Origin: Camarhynchus parvulus
Taxonomy: Eukaryota > Chordata > Aves > Passeriformes > Thraupidae
DNA: 64,000 nt
Direction: 5' to 3'
Assembly: GCF_901933205.1 (NCBI RefSeq)
Contig: NC_044573.1
Coordinates: forward strand, 57,047,993-57,111,992
The notes under the pieces were generated by a model. It was given only the letters and a program-made list of their open reading frames with translations, was not told the origin of the DNA and ran no database searches. Positions 39,239 through 50,288 of this stretch are shown here, piece after piece. Position 1 is the stretch's first letter, and the number at the start of each line of letters is the position of its first letter. Position numbers and translations under genes: made by a program.

Positions 39239-40061
39239 ACTCAGTATCTCCTTTGACTTGGAAAAGAAAAGCAAGGACATTTGCCTGTCTGTGTTTGCCA
39301 GGCTGATAGATGACAAGATCATTCCAGAGTGCTCAAGTGGGGCTTGACCAAGGCTGTGGCAAGTCCCCCATGGCACTGCCATGCCACACTACACACGGGC
39401 CTGCATGGCAGAAGTCCCTGCTGCCAGGTCCCAGGGACCTGTCAAAGGCTGATCTGTAAAAAATTACTGCCATCTTTCACCAGGAGCCCCTCTGGGAATA
39501 CTGAAGCTTTCTAAGGTGTATGGTCTGTCTCACAGCTCTGTGAATATTTTGGCATATGTCTCTCACAGGGCCAGAAGGACCAGGCATCCTAAATCAGCTT
39601 GTCTAGTGGTCCTGGTTGCTTTAAAGATTGACAAAAAATTAGGATGCTCTGCAAAGTTATATAACAAATTAGAAGGGTCACCTTCTGCCAAATCTAAAGG
39701 AGATTAGTGAAGTGTAGAGTTAAGCTCAAATTTGAAATAGAGAAGTTATTAATTTCAGGCCACACAAAATATGCTTCCCTGCTCTGACAGTACGAAGCTT
39801 TTGAATAGTTAAGGATGACAACTGAATGGGACTTGGTGCTGTAACCAGTCATCCATAATGTTCTGCCACTGCAGTCATTACTCTTGCACTGCAGTTAAAC
39901 TTTATAATGCTGGGCTATTTCAGCCGAGATTACTGAAGGATTCAAAATAACCATTGCATCAAGAAACTGAGATGGAGAAAATGTACACTGAGGTATCTTT
40001 GTTTTGCCTGGAATTTTTTCATTCACCTACCTTTGCTGCCATTCACATCCAAGCATGCATT

Positions 40062-40103
40062 CCTGTGCCTGGATCAGATGCTCCTGTGCCCAGATCAGAT
40101 GCT
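40062..40103. repeat. 21-bp tandem duplication
   Basis: Copies 40062-40082 and 40083-40103 share CCTGTGCC and AGATCAGATGCT/GGATCAGATGCT cores, differing at two positions. Confidence 0.88.
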
Positions 40104-41429
40104 CACCCTGCAGACTGATTTGAGGCTTGACTAATAGATGTGGGATGTGGTGTTTATCAAAGCAGGAGTTAAAATAAATGTTGCCTGGCCTTACTGACAA
40201 TTGGCATTGCTCACATGAAACACAGAATAGAGAAGGTACCAGCAAGCAGCCTCAGACTATTTGGATAGGATTTCGGGTTGTATTGTTTGTGTTGTTTTTA
40301 TTTGATCTAGATGAAAAGCACTTTTAACTTGGTAGCCTGGAAAGATTACACTTGCACATACACAATAAAGCCCATTTTGTTTTGTTTTGCTCTTTGACAT
40401 AATACGCAGAGGGTGTTTATACACCAGAATGGACAATGAATCTATTGTCCCATCTCGTGTAGTAACAAGTGCCATCAGTGCTTGCAATTGATCCAAGAGC
40501 TCTTACCTGATTCCAACACATCAGTTATTTATTTATTCACAGAGAAAAGAATCCCATGACACTAACAATTGTTATCAAGGACAACATTGGAGGAAGCAAA
40601 AGAGGAAAATCCTAAGAGATGCCTATTCAGTTATTTAGAATTTTTTGGTGCCATATTACAAAAAATCAGTGTGAGGGCACAGCAAAAGTTAATTTAGGTA
40701 TTAATGTGAGATGTGGGTTTTACAAACTTTCTCCTGCACTACTGGAGCTGCCAAGAGCTTTCCCATTTACTGGAACAGGAAAATCAACCACGCAGTTTGC
40801 AGTGTGCCCATTAACAGTAGATATTTGCAATACTAGTGTGCCTAAATTTTCTGCTGCTCTTCATGCCTTGAACTACATGATTTACAACTTGTTCAGCAGA
40901 AATATTTAAACCCATATTTAGGAGATTCCAAATTCTTTGAGTCATTTTGGTACCCATCAACTTTTGGGATTAGTGCCTGAATGCAGTCACATGTTGACAT
41001 ATATTTTTTTAAGAATCTTGCCTTTGCTGATTTTCTTCTGTGGCCTGGAGACATGCCATTCACACTTAAGATCATAAAAATCTGCCTTATTTACTTGATG
41101 TGTTAACATTGCAAGTGATGCAAGCGATGACAACAAGAAGTACTGAAATATTTGCTGCGCCTTCCCTTGGATAGATCTGATTTCTGCCAGATGCTGTATA
41201 TTCCCTGCAATACCGAAGTGTGCTGGGGCTCCTGTGAAGAACGTGGTAATTCCCTGCACTTCTCCACCCCGAGCTGTGGCAAATCTGTCCTTCCCCAGAT
41301 CCCCCTCACATGCAGGTAACATTTTTCCTGGCAGAGCTGGAGGACTAAACTCTCCTTGAACCCAGGGCATGTACATCCAGCCTTGGACAGAAACAAAGTG
41401 CTCTGCTATTTGGCCTCTGTCTGCTTTTT

Positions 41430-41960
41430 AGCGAGCGGCTTCTCGGCGTTGCAGGGAAAGCAGCAAATGATGACTGTGCAGCGTGTTGCCCTTCACTTTC
41501 CCTTTTAAAATAAAATGTGATTATTAATCAACAGAGTGGTGTGTTTCAGAGATCTGCAGGGAAAAAAATAGCTCGAGGTGATTTGACAAACTGATTCTTT
41601 TGCTGCGCCCGCATTTCCCATGGGACATGACAAATTAAATGTCAGAGTCAGCTAGAGAGTAGTGCTAGATCTCAGTCGGGGCATTAATCAGCCTGCCTCT
41701 CGTTTACCACTTTCCACTCAAGTAGATGACTGTATACAGTTTGAACAATGGAGCTTTTCATTCCCTAATCTACCTAATTGTAATTTAAATAGGTTTCCTG
41801 ACAGTCGCCCTCAAGACTTCGGGGGAGATGATTCCGAGAGCTCTGCGTCCACCTCGGGTTTACATAATGGATGAAAATTCAAATCTTTGTTCGGGGTGCA
41901 ATTAGATAACGTCAGGAAAAGGAAAGAAGGGATCAGATGAACAGCAACCGGAGAAGGGGG
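41430..41960. promoter_or_regulatory. Candidate conserved enhancer in SGK1.1 intron 1
   Basis: This stretch stands out from the AT-rich intron by retaining many CpGs and a dense set of transcription-factor-like motifs. There is a perfect 13-bp palindromic homeodomain/HNF1-like site TGATTATTAATCA (41518-41530). There is a SOX-type AACAATGG (41744-41751) and clustered TAATTG/TAATTT sites (41775-41790). A ready-open frame at 41662-41874 is present but lacks splice sites and family resemblance, so I regard it as incidental. Enhancer function is inferred; cross-species alignment would decide it. Confidence 0.5.
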
Positions 41961-43327
41961 AATGTACATTTGATATCAGAGGAAGGCAGAACTCAAACAC
42001 AGGCACATACACTGACCTAGATCACACTCCAGGCGTTTGGTATTGTCCGGCAGGGAAAAGAATATCCAGAGACTTTGAAATTCAACATGCAGAGTAAAGG
42101 AGCTGACTAAGAGCCAAAATAACCCATAACTGATGCAAACAAACTTTCATGAATAATGGCATTTAAGTACAGAAAAATTCAAGGGCACAAGTGGTTTATT
42201 CCAATTTCCCACAAAAATATGAAAAAAAAGCCTGTCCAAAGTTTAAGAGGGAGAAAATGCTGTTTCACTGAGCACAGTGCTGCACAGGCTGTCAGATTAC
42301 ATTTGATACTATTGTGTTGATGGGTGTGATGTTTCATTGAGAACTGCCTGATAGTACTGGACCTCCAAGCAGTTTTTTCCAAAGTTTTCCTCAAGCCATT
42401 CCATCATCCAGTTTATGCTCAGTCCTCAGCAAATGTCTTCAATTTTAAATATCTAATGGCCTAGCAAATTTGTCTACAATCTTATGCTGTTTTTCTTTCA
42501 CACAAATATTACTCCAGGATGTGTATCTTCCCACCCTTCTAAAATCCTTCTAAAATCCACAGGCACTGGGGCTTAGTGCAGTGGAGTGACTGCCACATCC
42601 ACAAAGGGCCTAATCTTGCAAGACGTTATGTCCCTGCATAACCTGCTTTTTCTTTTCTTGTGTATTCATCAGTTCTGAAGGTCAAGCGTTCAGCTGTGAA
42701 GCCAGCAAAGAAGCTCGTCGTGTCCTGTGAAGCACCAAGTTTTTCGGAGCCTCCAGTGACAGGGAGGATGCTCCAAGATGGTCACTGGTGCCACTGGCAT
42801 CTTTTTTCCTCTGAGCAAGAGCCACATCTGCATTGGTAGAGGCCCCAGGGAACAGGCTGGTGTTTCTCTCATGGAAAATATTCCTCATAATTGCAGTGAT
42901 GGGGACTAGCTTATGGATAACCAATTAAAGTGTAGAATGTGCTGAGTCGACTGATGCCATTGACAACTGAGCCATATCAAATTAAAAGCTTTATTTGTTT
43001 GCTATTACATAACAGGAAAAACCAGGAGTGAAAAAAAACCCTGGAACTTGGCAAATCTCATTTAATCACATCTGGCAATTTTAAGTCTAAGATTATCACT
43101 GTTGGATATCATGTTTTTAGAAAGTAAAGCAAACAAAGAAACTTGAGAAAACAAGGCTCAGAAAATAAAGAGCCTTTAAAAAAATACTTGTGCACCTTTC
43201 AGCAATGCTACAGGCCATGCTTGGGAAAAGGGTATTTAGAGCTGCTCTCTAGCAACAGTCATATTTCAATTTAGTTTGGGATTAGGGAAACATGGCTACA
43301 GATTAGAAGGGTGCAGAACACTCCTTT

Positions 43328-43365
43328 GAACTCACTTTTCTTGAAAGAACTCACTTTTCTTGAAA
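43328..43365. repeat. 19-bp perfect tandem duplication
   Basis: GAACTCACTTTTCTTGAAA occurs twice head to tail (43328-43346, 43347-43365) without mismatch, so it is recent. Confidence 0.95.
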
Positions 43366-43995
43366 ATTTTCATCAATTTTGTTTGTTGTCATTGCAAGAA
43401 ATGCCAAAAATCCCAAAGAATTTTAACTACTTCCAGAGCTCCTTTGGTGGTCCAACAAAACCACCAATAGAAAAAAAAATTAAAATGCGGCAGGGTGGAG
43501 AAGTGTTTACTCCCAGTCATGAAAGCGAGTGTGAAGTTGACTGCATTTGTTCTAAATAATTCGTTCTGTCTCAATAATAAACAATAATAAAAAGAAAGAA
43601 AAAATGTCATTTGACTTGAAAATGTGAGATTTTTGATTTTGGAAAAGTTGAAATTATTTGCTTTGAAAATCTCAAAACCCTTCATTTTAAGAAATTATTC
43701 ATATGAGTAGTTATATTAAAGCTGATTATCTCAGACACATTTAGAGTCTGCTGCTTATACTCTACAATGGTGGATGAAATTACTGGGCAAAATTAAGGGG
43801 CCTTGCCTTGGAAACAAAAGTTCTGAAGTTGTCAGAGGAAGTTCAGAGGAAGATTGCTTCCTGCAGTTAGGAGCAGGCTCTAATTTATTTAGTAGTAGTG
43901 GATATCTTGATGAGAAAAAAAAAAAATAATGTGTTTGAATAATAAAATACTCCTTACAGCACCACAAAGAATTATGCACCTAGCACATTGCTGTT

Positions 43996-44349
43996 TGAGC
44001 CTTGGGGAGACCTTACAGCATCTTCAAGTACCTGAAGGGGCCTTATAGGAAGTCTAAAGAAAGGCTTTTTACAAGGGCATGTAGTGACAGGAGAAGGAAC
44101 GAATTTGAACAGAAAGAGGTTTAAATTAGGTATTAGCAAGAAAATTTTCAGTATGACAATGGTGAAGCTCCGGAACAGATTGCCCAGGGAAGTTATGAAT
44201 GCCCCATCCCTGGAAGGGTTCAAGGCCAGGCTGGATGGGGCTTGGAGCAACCTTGTCTTAAGGAAGGTGTCCCTGCTCACAGCACGGAGATTGGAACTAG
44301 ATTAGCTTTAAGATCCCTTCCAACCCAAATCATTCCATGATTCTATGAT
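43996..44349 (+). mobile_element. CR1 LINE 3' end
   Basis: About 350 bp of avian CR1 in sense orientation, 5'-truncated. It starts at GCCTTGGGGAGACCTTACAG. It keeps the conserved order GGAACAGATTGCCCAGGGAA, CCCATCCCTGGAAGGGTTC, AGGCCAGGCTGGATGGGGCT and TTGGAACTAGATTAG, and ends CATTCCATGATTCTATGATC, the 8-bp CR1 tail repeat. It lies inside SGK1.1 intron 1 and is among the better preserved CR1 copies here. Frames across it on both strands are remnants, not genes. Confidence 0.95.
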
Positions 44350-45239
44350 CACATAATGCCCTAAATAGCAAACTATCATCTGCTACTTGTTAATCTTAAT
44401 TTGTGAAATCAGGGAAGAAACTCTGAGAAATTTCTTTAAAATTCTTTTAAGTTTTGTGCAATCCAATGTAGGATTTTTTTTTGCGGAAGTGAATTAAAAA
44501 TAAATGAATATTTGCACTTTGAATCCCTTAGTGACATTTAAGATAGCCCAAGTCAAACAGACCTATAGATCTAAAGCACTTGTCTAATGTAAATGTAAAT
44601 ATTAAAACCTCAAAAAATCTTTGAAGTCTATTAAGGTTAAAGCTAGACAAAAGCCTATAGTGTAGACTTACATTCAGTGACTAATACATATACATAACAT
44701 TTCAATAAACTTAACTGAGGCCCCCGGAAAAGTAATATATAATCTACAAGCATCAATAGAAACCCAAGAACGGCATAGCAATGGCCAGGGAAATTGGTTT
44801 TCTTCCAAAGTCTGATCTTGACCTTGCTGCTATGAAGTTGCTGCCAGTTCCTACTTTCAAATCAGTGTTTTCAATGACTTTGGACATGGATATATGTTGA
44901 AAGTCAATGGTGAATCATTGAATTTTCTACACTCTTCTGTGCATTTTACTCAATGTTATTTCAAAAACAAATGTAGGGTTTTTCTGCAAAGGGATACTGA
45001 GGAGCATTAGTCTGAATTAGTTGAAGAAGTGAAATTAGAGGAGTTGAATGTCATTGAAGTCCTCCTGAACCTCTCAATTCAGAATAAAACCCAAAATTTT
45101 AACTTTGATAAATGGAGTAAACGACTGAAGAACTAATTAAACCCACTGCAATTCTGACCCAAGCTGCCCACACAGGGCCTGGATGTGCATTTACGTGACT
45201 TGTGACTGGAGAGCAGACTTTAGCACATCCATGTAGGCA

Positions 45240-45400
45240 AGCCCTAGGAGCAGCCCAGCACGCCAGGCGTTGGCAGAGCTCCTGGGCACAGCCACAGCCC
45301 AGCCCCAGCGCGGCTCCCCGCGGGCGCTGCCGGGCAGGTCTGGGCGCGTGGGCAGCACCCAGGAGCGCCTCACTCAGGGGCAAAGGCTGCACGGGAAAGA
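45240..45400. other. Isolated CpG cluster in SGK1.1 intron 1
   Basis: Twelve CpG dinucleotides between 45261 and 45393, including CCCCGCGGGCGCTGCCGGG, inside otherwise CpG-poor intron. It is 3.1 kb upstream of coding exon 2. It is too short for a classical CpG island but could mark an internal alternative promoter or a recombination-linked GC patch. Short open frames on both strands reflect base composition. Confidence 0.7.
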
Positions 45401-47199
45401 AAACAACTTCCCTGGGCTCAGCTGTGCAGGCCCTGGGTTTCTATTGACATTTGTTGATTGTACATTGCTTTTCAGAGTGACTCAGTTAAGTTTATTGACC
45501 TGTTACGTGTGTATTGCTGAGTCAGCACGGCGTCCTGGACTGGATGTACGTGAACCTGGACTTTGTCCGACCTAATGAAGATAAACTACTTTTAAAGTTC
45601 TCCTCTGACAGTGCATTTGTGGGTGTGCTAACCTATTGGAACTTTTTCCAACCATTACAAAAAAACCAAACCCAACAATCGTGCTGCTTCATTCAGTCTC
45701 AAAGCTGGATTCTCCAGAAATTTTTTCACTTTAGTTTCCCCAAAACTCTGCTTCATTCAACAGAACAACAATATGACCAGAGTTTATACTGTTAAACAGT
45801 GTTCATGATCATGCTTATTTTTCATCTCTCAGTACAGGCCATAATATATAAATAATACGGACCTATCATGTGAAAACTTTGGTTTAGCCCAACATTTTTA
45901 AACAGCAATAAGTAATCCATAAAAAAAGGTGTGTATCTGGCTTAAAATCAGGAGTCAACTCTGAATAAATAATAAAGAAAGAAAAATTCTTCAGAATTCA
46001 GATTGAACTCAGGAACCACTTGCTGATGCTACAGAGAGAAATGCCATCTACATTCTGGTGTGTGCAGCTTCTTAAAATGCACTCTGTGTTACTTTCCCTC
46101 ATCATTAAAGTACCAGTGGTTAATTTTTAATTTATGAGCATGATACTGCAGAATGTATATTTCATTACCATTAAAAGGTACAGCTACAAGATCATTCAAT
46201 AACAACTCATTTTGGTGTATCAGGAGCACCCAGGTCACATTTTGAATGCTTTTTCATACACAAGAAGGCTAGAGGTATGTAAATGGAAACACAAGAGAGT
46301 GAAAATACAGGTGAAGTTACAATAGAAATTACTGTTTAACTGTATCACTGCAAATGTCATTAATTTGATATCACAAAACCAAACATCATAGGGTCTTAAT
46401 GAAACCTTAGATCCACATTTACATGTGAATTCCATATGCAATTGAGAACTCTCAAGCAAAAGACTGGCCTATGTTTCCTGAATTTTTAAGGAAGACTAAA
46501 CCTGCAGCTCATTGCAGCCCTGGTCCTTTTCTGCTGTCAGTTTGGTTCTTTATTCATGTACATTTCTGCACACTGTGTGCTCCAATACTAAAATGACTGA
46601 AGCTGCAGGATGTTGAGGAAAAAAGGCAGAACCAGGTCAGAAAATACTTAACTGACCACCAGGTATATCTTGAAAAGAACAAATTCAACATTTACTTCTT
46701 TCAGAATCACATTAAATATATTGACTGTTTCCTGTAATAAAACTACACGGGGAAATCAAGCTTTTTTTTACCATTAATATAATAATTATTTTCAACACAA
46801 CAAAATCTGAAATTAGATCAAGGCACATAACCATGTATTTATTTGGGGAGAGTAATATATTTAATGATGTGCTTAACAATCACAGAATCAATTATGCTTG
46901 GCAAAAATATATTTAAAAAAAAACTTGCCTGGGTTAAAAGATCAGTTTCTATACATTTGTTGAAATTAAATCTGAAAAAAATAACCCCTCCCCCCTACAA
47001 CTTCAACCCATCAACCTGAAGCTAAAGCAGTCTGGATATTTTGTGGGGATGCTCCAGAGCATGGAGGTAGAGGGTAATATTATCCACATGAACTGACATT
47101 AAAAAATGCAAATGGGGAATGTTCTGGAAAGTGGCTCATTTGCCCACAGAAGGAAATCTATTTGCTTGGTTTCCATAGAGAGGAAAGAGAAATTTTCCT

Positions 47200-47520
47200 A
47201 ATGTTGAGATTTCCGGCAGGTTAGCAGAGCAGGCGCTTTGCTCATGGAGGAGTCACCAGGAGAAGGCCAGTTGGAGATGTCTCATTCTGTTTGTTTATCA
47301 TGCATGATCCTGGTTACCAGTTGCTGTGATATAGATTTCCACGGTTAATCAAGTACTTGCCATCCTGCTCGTGACTAATGTAAGATAAAATGGTGGTTTT
47401 TTTCCTAATGTAAAGCATCCTCTAATGGCAAATATCATCTCTTAATGAAGAATGGAGCTGCTGAGGCCAGGGATCCCGGAGGAAAGAGATTGCATCCTGT
47501 CAATAGGAGGACAGCTGGGC
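47200..47520. promoter_or_regulatory. Candidate conserved enhancer upstream of exon 2
   Basis: About 1 kb before coding exon 2. It contains a forkhead-type GTTTGTTTATC (47289-47299) fused to a perfect 12-bp palindrome ATCATGCATGAT (47297-47308), then GGTTAATC (47343-47350) and further AAGTACTTG and TAATG motifs. Motif density and low simple-repeat content suggest selection; function is inferred. Confidence 0.4.
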
Positions 47521-48467
47521 TGTCAGCCCTGGCTGCCTCAGCCTTCACCCTCCAGGCTGGGAGAGTGTGTCCTGAGACATCTCTATCCCTCCTTTGCATT
47601 CAAACGACAGAGTTCTGATCAGATTCATTGCAAATAGACCACAGCTCACATAGTGGTCTTTTTGCTTTCACAGTGCAAAATAACTTGGAAAAAGAGCTCA
47701 GAAGGGTCTCTCCTCACTTAATGTCTAAGAAATCCAATACTGCTGATTCACATCAAAGAGACAGTCACAGAAGTGAAAGGAAAAGCAAACAAAGTGCACA
47801 AGGCTGACACTGTGCCCTGCCAGCACAGTGCATTTTGCTCGTAACCAGTGCCCTTCCTACTGCAGTGCCCTGGGTCCTTGCTGGGAAGATGCAGAGATGA
47901 GGAGAAGCCAGGGGGAAGGCAGGTTAGAGGAGTCAGGGTCAAAATTTGGGGCAGGTCAGCAAGAGAAACTGACTTTTGAATGGAGTGATAGGAGGCACAG
48001 AAAAGGCTGAGGTAGTTTATGAAGTCAGAGATTATACAGGAGATATTGCTGTTGAAAGAAAGGACTGCAGAAAGCAAGTCTTACAATTCTATTCCTGCAA
48101 AACCAGTCTGTTTTTTCTCATGGGGAAATTGAGCTGTTTAGACTGGAAGTACTTGCTTTGGGTAGTTATTGCTCTCTTCTTAGCAGTCTACTGTGTACTT
48201 CAATATATTTATAAAGCCTTTATTTTGTAGATAAACTTATGGCAGAGTTGCACAAAGCAGCAAAAAATTCTCAGCATTAAGAGCCTGGCTATGACGATGT
48301 GTGTTCTCCCTGATTTACTTGGTACTTTTTCCTACAGAAAATTGATCCTGATCCTCATATCCGATTATTTACCCCAATCTGCGCTACTGTCCTCATTGGA
48401 AACCCTGTTCTGCCATCCCAACAGCTGTAGAGCAAAGAGAGTCCATAATCTGCTTCTGTGTTGGCAG

Positions 48468-48683
48468 GTACGAAGGTGGATTAAGAGCCCGATGGTCAAC
48501 GTTGAGAAGCATCCACATGCCAGCCTCAAATACCCGGGGCCCACTGTGATGAATTTACCTGCAGGGGATTCAGAGCTGGAGCCTCCCTTCTGCCAGACCT
48601 GCCTGAGTGACCACCCTTTCCAGCGAGGGATTGCTCCTCAGGAGGCCGAGTCCTGCTCCTGGGAGAGCCAGAGAAACAGCAAA
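48468..48683 (+). CDS. SGK1: SGK1 long neuronal isoform (SGK1.1), coding exon 2
   Basis: Second coding exon, exactly 216 nt (72 codons), residues 24-95 of SGK1.1. The acceptor is a pyrimidine-rich stretch ending TTGGCAG at 48467. The donor is AAA followed by GTAAGC at 48684. Both ends are phase 0, so the exon is symmetric. The peptide begins VRRWIKSPMV, continuing the basic run from exon 1 (FFKKR then VRRWIK). It carries SLKY, a CQTCL motif (Cys65 and Cys68), FQRG and ESCSWE, all shared with the human isoform 2 sequence I remember. Human also has 72 residues here; by recall about 41 of 72 are identical, so the linker evolves much faster than exon 1. In human the next exon begins VREPCNHAN; I did not find it in this window. 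Skipping this exon would keep the reading frame but remove half the basic patch. Confidence 0.95.
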
Positions 48684-49639
48684 GTAAGCCGCTCTTTCCT
48701 CCCCACAAACTCCATTTACATGTTTTGTACTGATAACAGGTCTGTACTTAAAATGGTCCTGTATTTAAGAGATTGTGTGCCCCTGGAAGAGAAGGGATGT
48801 TCCAAAACCTGAAACTCTACTGACCAAGGCTGTTGTGCACATCTGAGCTCTGCTTTCTACCTTGAAATTTGGTGCCCATGGAAAACAAAAGAATCTTCAC
48901 TAAAGTGCTGTGATGTACTCTCATAGCATTTGAACAGATTAGTAGTAATAATAAATATTATTTCTCTGTTTCACAGAAACTGGGGTGAGGATAGGTGATA
49001 TTATCTTTCCAAGATAATGAAAAGGACACAGATTTGCTCATTTTTTTCCCTTCTGTCCAACAAGTACAAGACCACGTTCATCCCCTCTAGCCCCCAAACC
49101 ACATCTAGCTTTCTTTTTAGAAATCAGAATTTGGCTCAGGGAGTTTTCCCAAACAGGAGGTAAACTATTCAGGGGATCTTCTAGCAGAAGGGAAACCCTG
49201 TTTTGCCTCAAGTCATGTTAGTATGTAATAGATGACAATATTCTTCATCTAGTGCTGGGCAGTTACACACAGATGTGAAGAAGGGGCTTTTCTGAGGCCG
49301 ACTTTGGACCTTTTTTTCATTGTTCAGCTCCACATAATCCCTGTGGAGAAAAGCCATATGCAGAAGAGAAAGTTTTCCACAGAGTCTGTCATCCCTGACA
49401 GAATTATCCTTGCCTGGAAATGGTGTGCAAAAAAAGGAGAGAGTTGTAGAAACATAAAAGCAAACAAATAAGAATCTTTCCAAGTACAAAGCAGAGCAAA
49501 TATGACAAGGCATTTATCAGAGCCTTAGCATACAGCTCACAGCAGAAACATTTTTTTCAAACTACATTTGCTGCATTTTTAAACAGGGAAATCCAAGCAG
49601 CAGGTAAAAATGGAAGTCCTGTGCACTTCTGAAACCCAG

Positions 49640-50250
49640 CAAAGGCATTGTGGTTAAACATGTGCAAGTGAAGGAGCTAATTACTCCTCCATTTTACTTC
49701 ATTAAGAAGATTAATTTTGCTCAGGCTGAAGCATTAAAAAATGAAAGCACCAAAGACGCAGGATTCTGCAAATCCTTTGCCCTGCTGTAAATCACATGTA
49801 CTCCTGTAGAGCTGTAGGGCCTCACAACTGATTTCCATTAGGTTTCACATGGATGTGGGGTAGATTTGGCTGAATGCAGATTCCCCTGGACCTCTCTCCT
49901 TGTCTCCTTTCTGCAAGCAGTGGAGAGGCTGCTTACTCAGCAGCTGGAATCTGCAGCAAGCGAGATATTTTGCACGCTGCTTTAAAAGCATCATTATCTG
50001 GCAAAAGACTTCTTGGATAAAGCTTTCCTGCATAAGGAATCTTTTAAGTAAGTTAAAGCACAGAGTCCTTGATGTGATCAAATGTAAGGTCACTGCCTTT
50101 TTCTCTACAGTAGAACCAGGAGGAAGCTTTTAATAATAAAGGCTGAAGGAGTTCTGTGTGTGACCTTTTCAAAGTTTAAAGAGAGTTTCTGGGTGAGATT
50201 CTGTTCGAGGATTACAAGTGGCACAAGCTGCATTAAGTGTGAAATAACTC
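49640..50250. promoter_or_regulatory. Candidate conserved element in SGK1.1 intron 2
   Basis: A non-repetitive stretch about 1 kb after exon 2 with TAATTACTCC and GATTAATTTTGC homeodomain-like sites, GATAAAGC and AGATATTTTGCACGC motifs, and moderate G+C. It ends just before a GRE-like palindrome at 50274-50288. No coding potential was recognised. The enhancer role is an inference from motif texture. Confidence 0.35.
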
Positions 50251-50273
50251 CCCTCACTTTAAACCAATGAACT

Positions 50274-50288
50274 TGAACAGACAGTTCT
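50274..50288. promoter_or_regulatory. Glucocorticoid-response-element-like palindrome
   Basis: TGAACA-GAC-AGTTCT matches the steroid-receptor consensus AGAACA-NNN-TGTTCT at 10 of 12 defined positions. SGK1 is a classical glucocorticoid and mineralocorticoid target. A match this good also occurs by chance at appreciable frequency in 64 kb, so the site is only a candidate. Confidence 0.3.

Larger units (their letters stand above)
25656..48467 (+). other. SGK1: SGK1.1 intron 1 (22.8 kb)
   Basis: Intron between the two coding exons, bounded by GTAAG at 25656 and TTGGCAG ending at 48467. The first 65 bases after the donor are strongly T-rich (about 25661-25725), the arrangement that promotes recognition of a 5' splice site by TIA-type proteins. 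The interior holds CR1 relics, short duplications, an LTR-like patch, a CpG cluster and enhancer candidates, listed separately. No other exon was recognised in it. Confidence 0.93.

Noticed and set aside
41662..41874. Frame overlapping the CpG-retaining enhancer candidate, ending DDSESSASTSGLHNG
   Set aside because: The composition looks protein-like, but there are no flanking splice sites and it is not part of any SGK1 isoform I know; conserved non-coding DNA explains it better.
44084..44305. 73-codon + strand frame
   Set aside because: It is the sense strand of the CR1 3' end (GKLRNRLPREV-type peptide typical of CR1 tails), not a host gene.
46880..46900. AATCACAGAATCAATTATG, resembling a reversed CR1 tail
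   Set aside because: The following bases do not continue into CR1 sequence.
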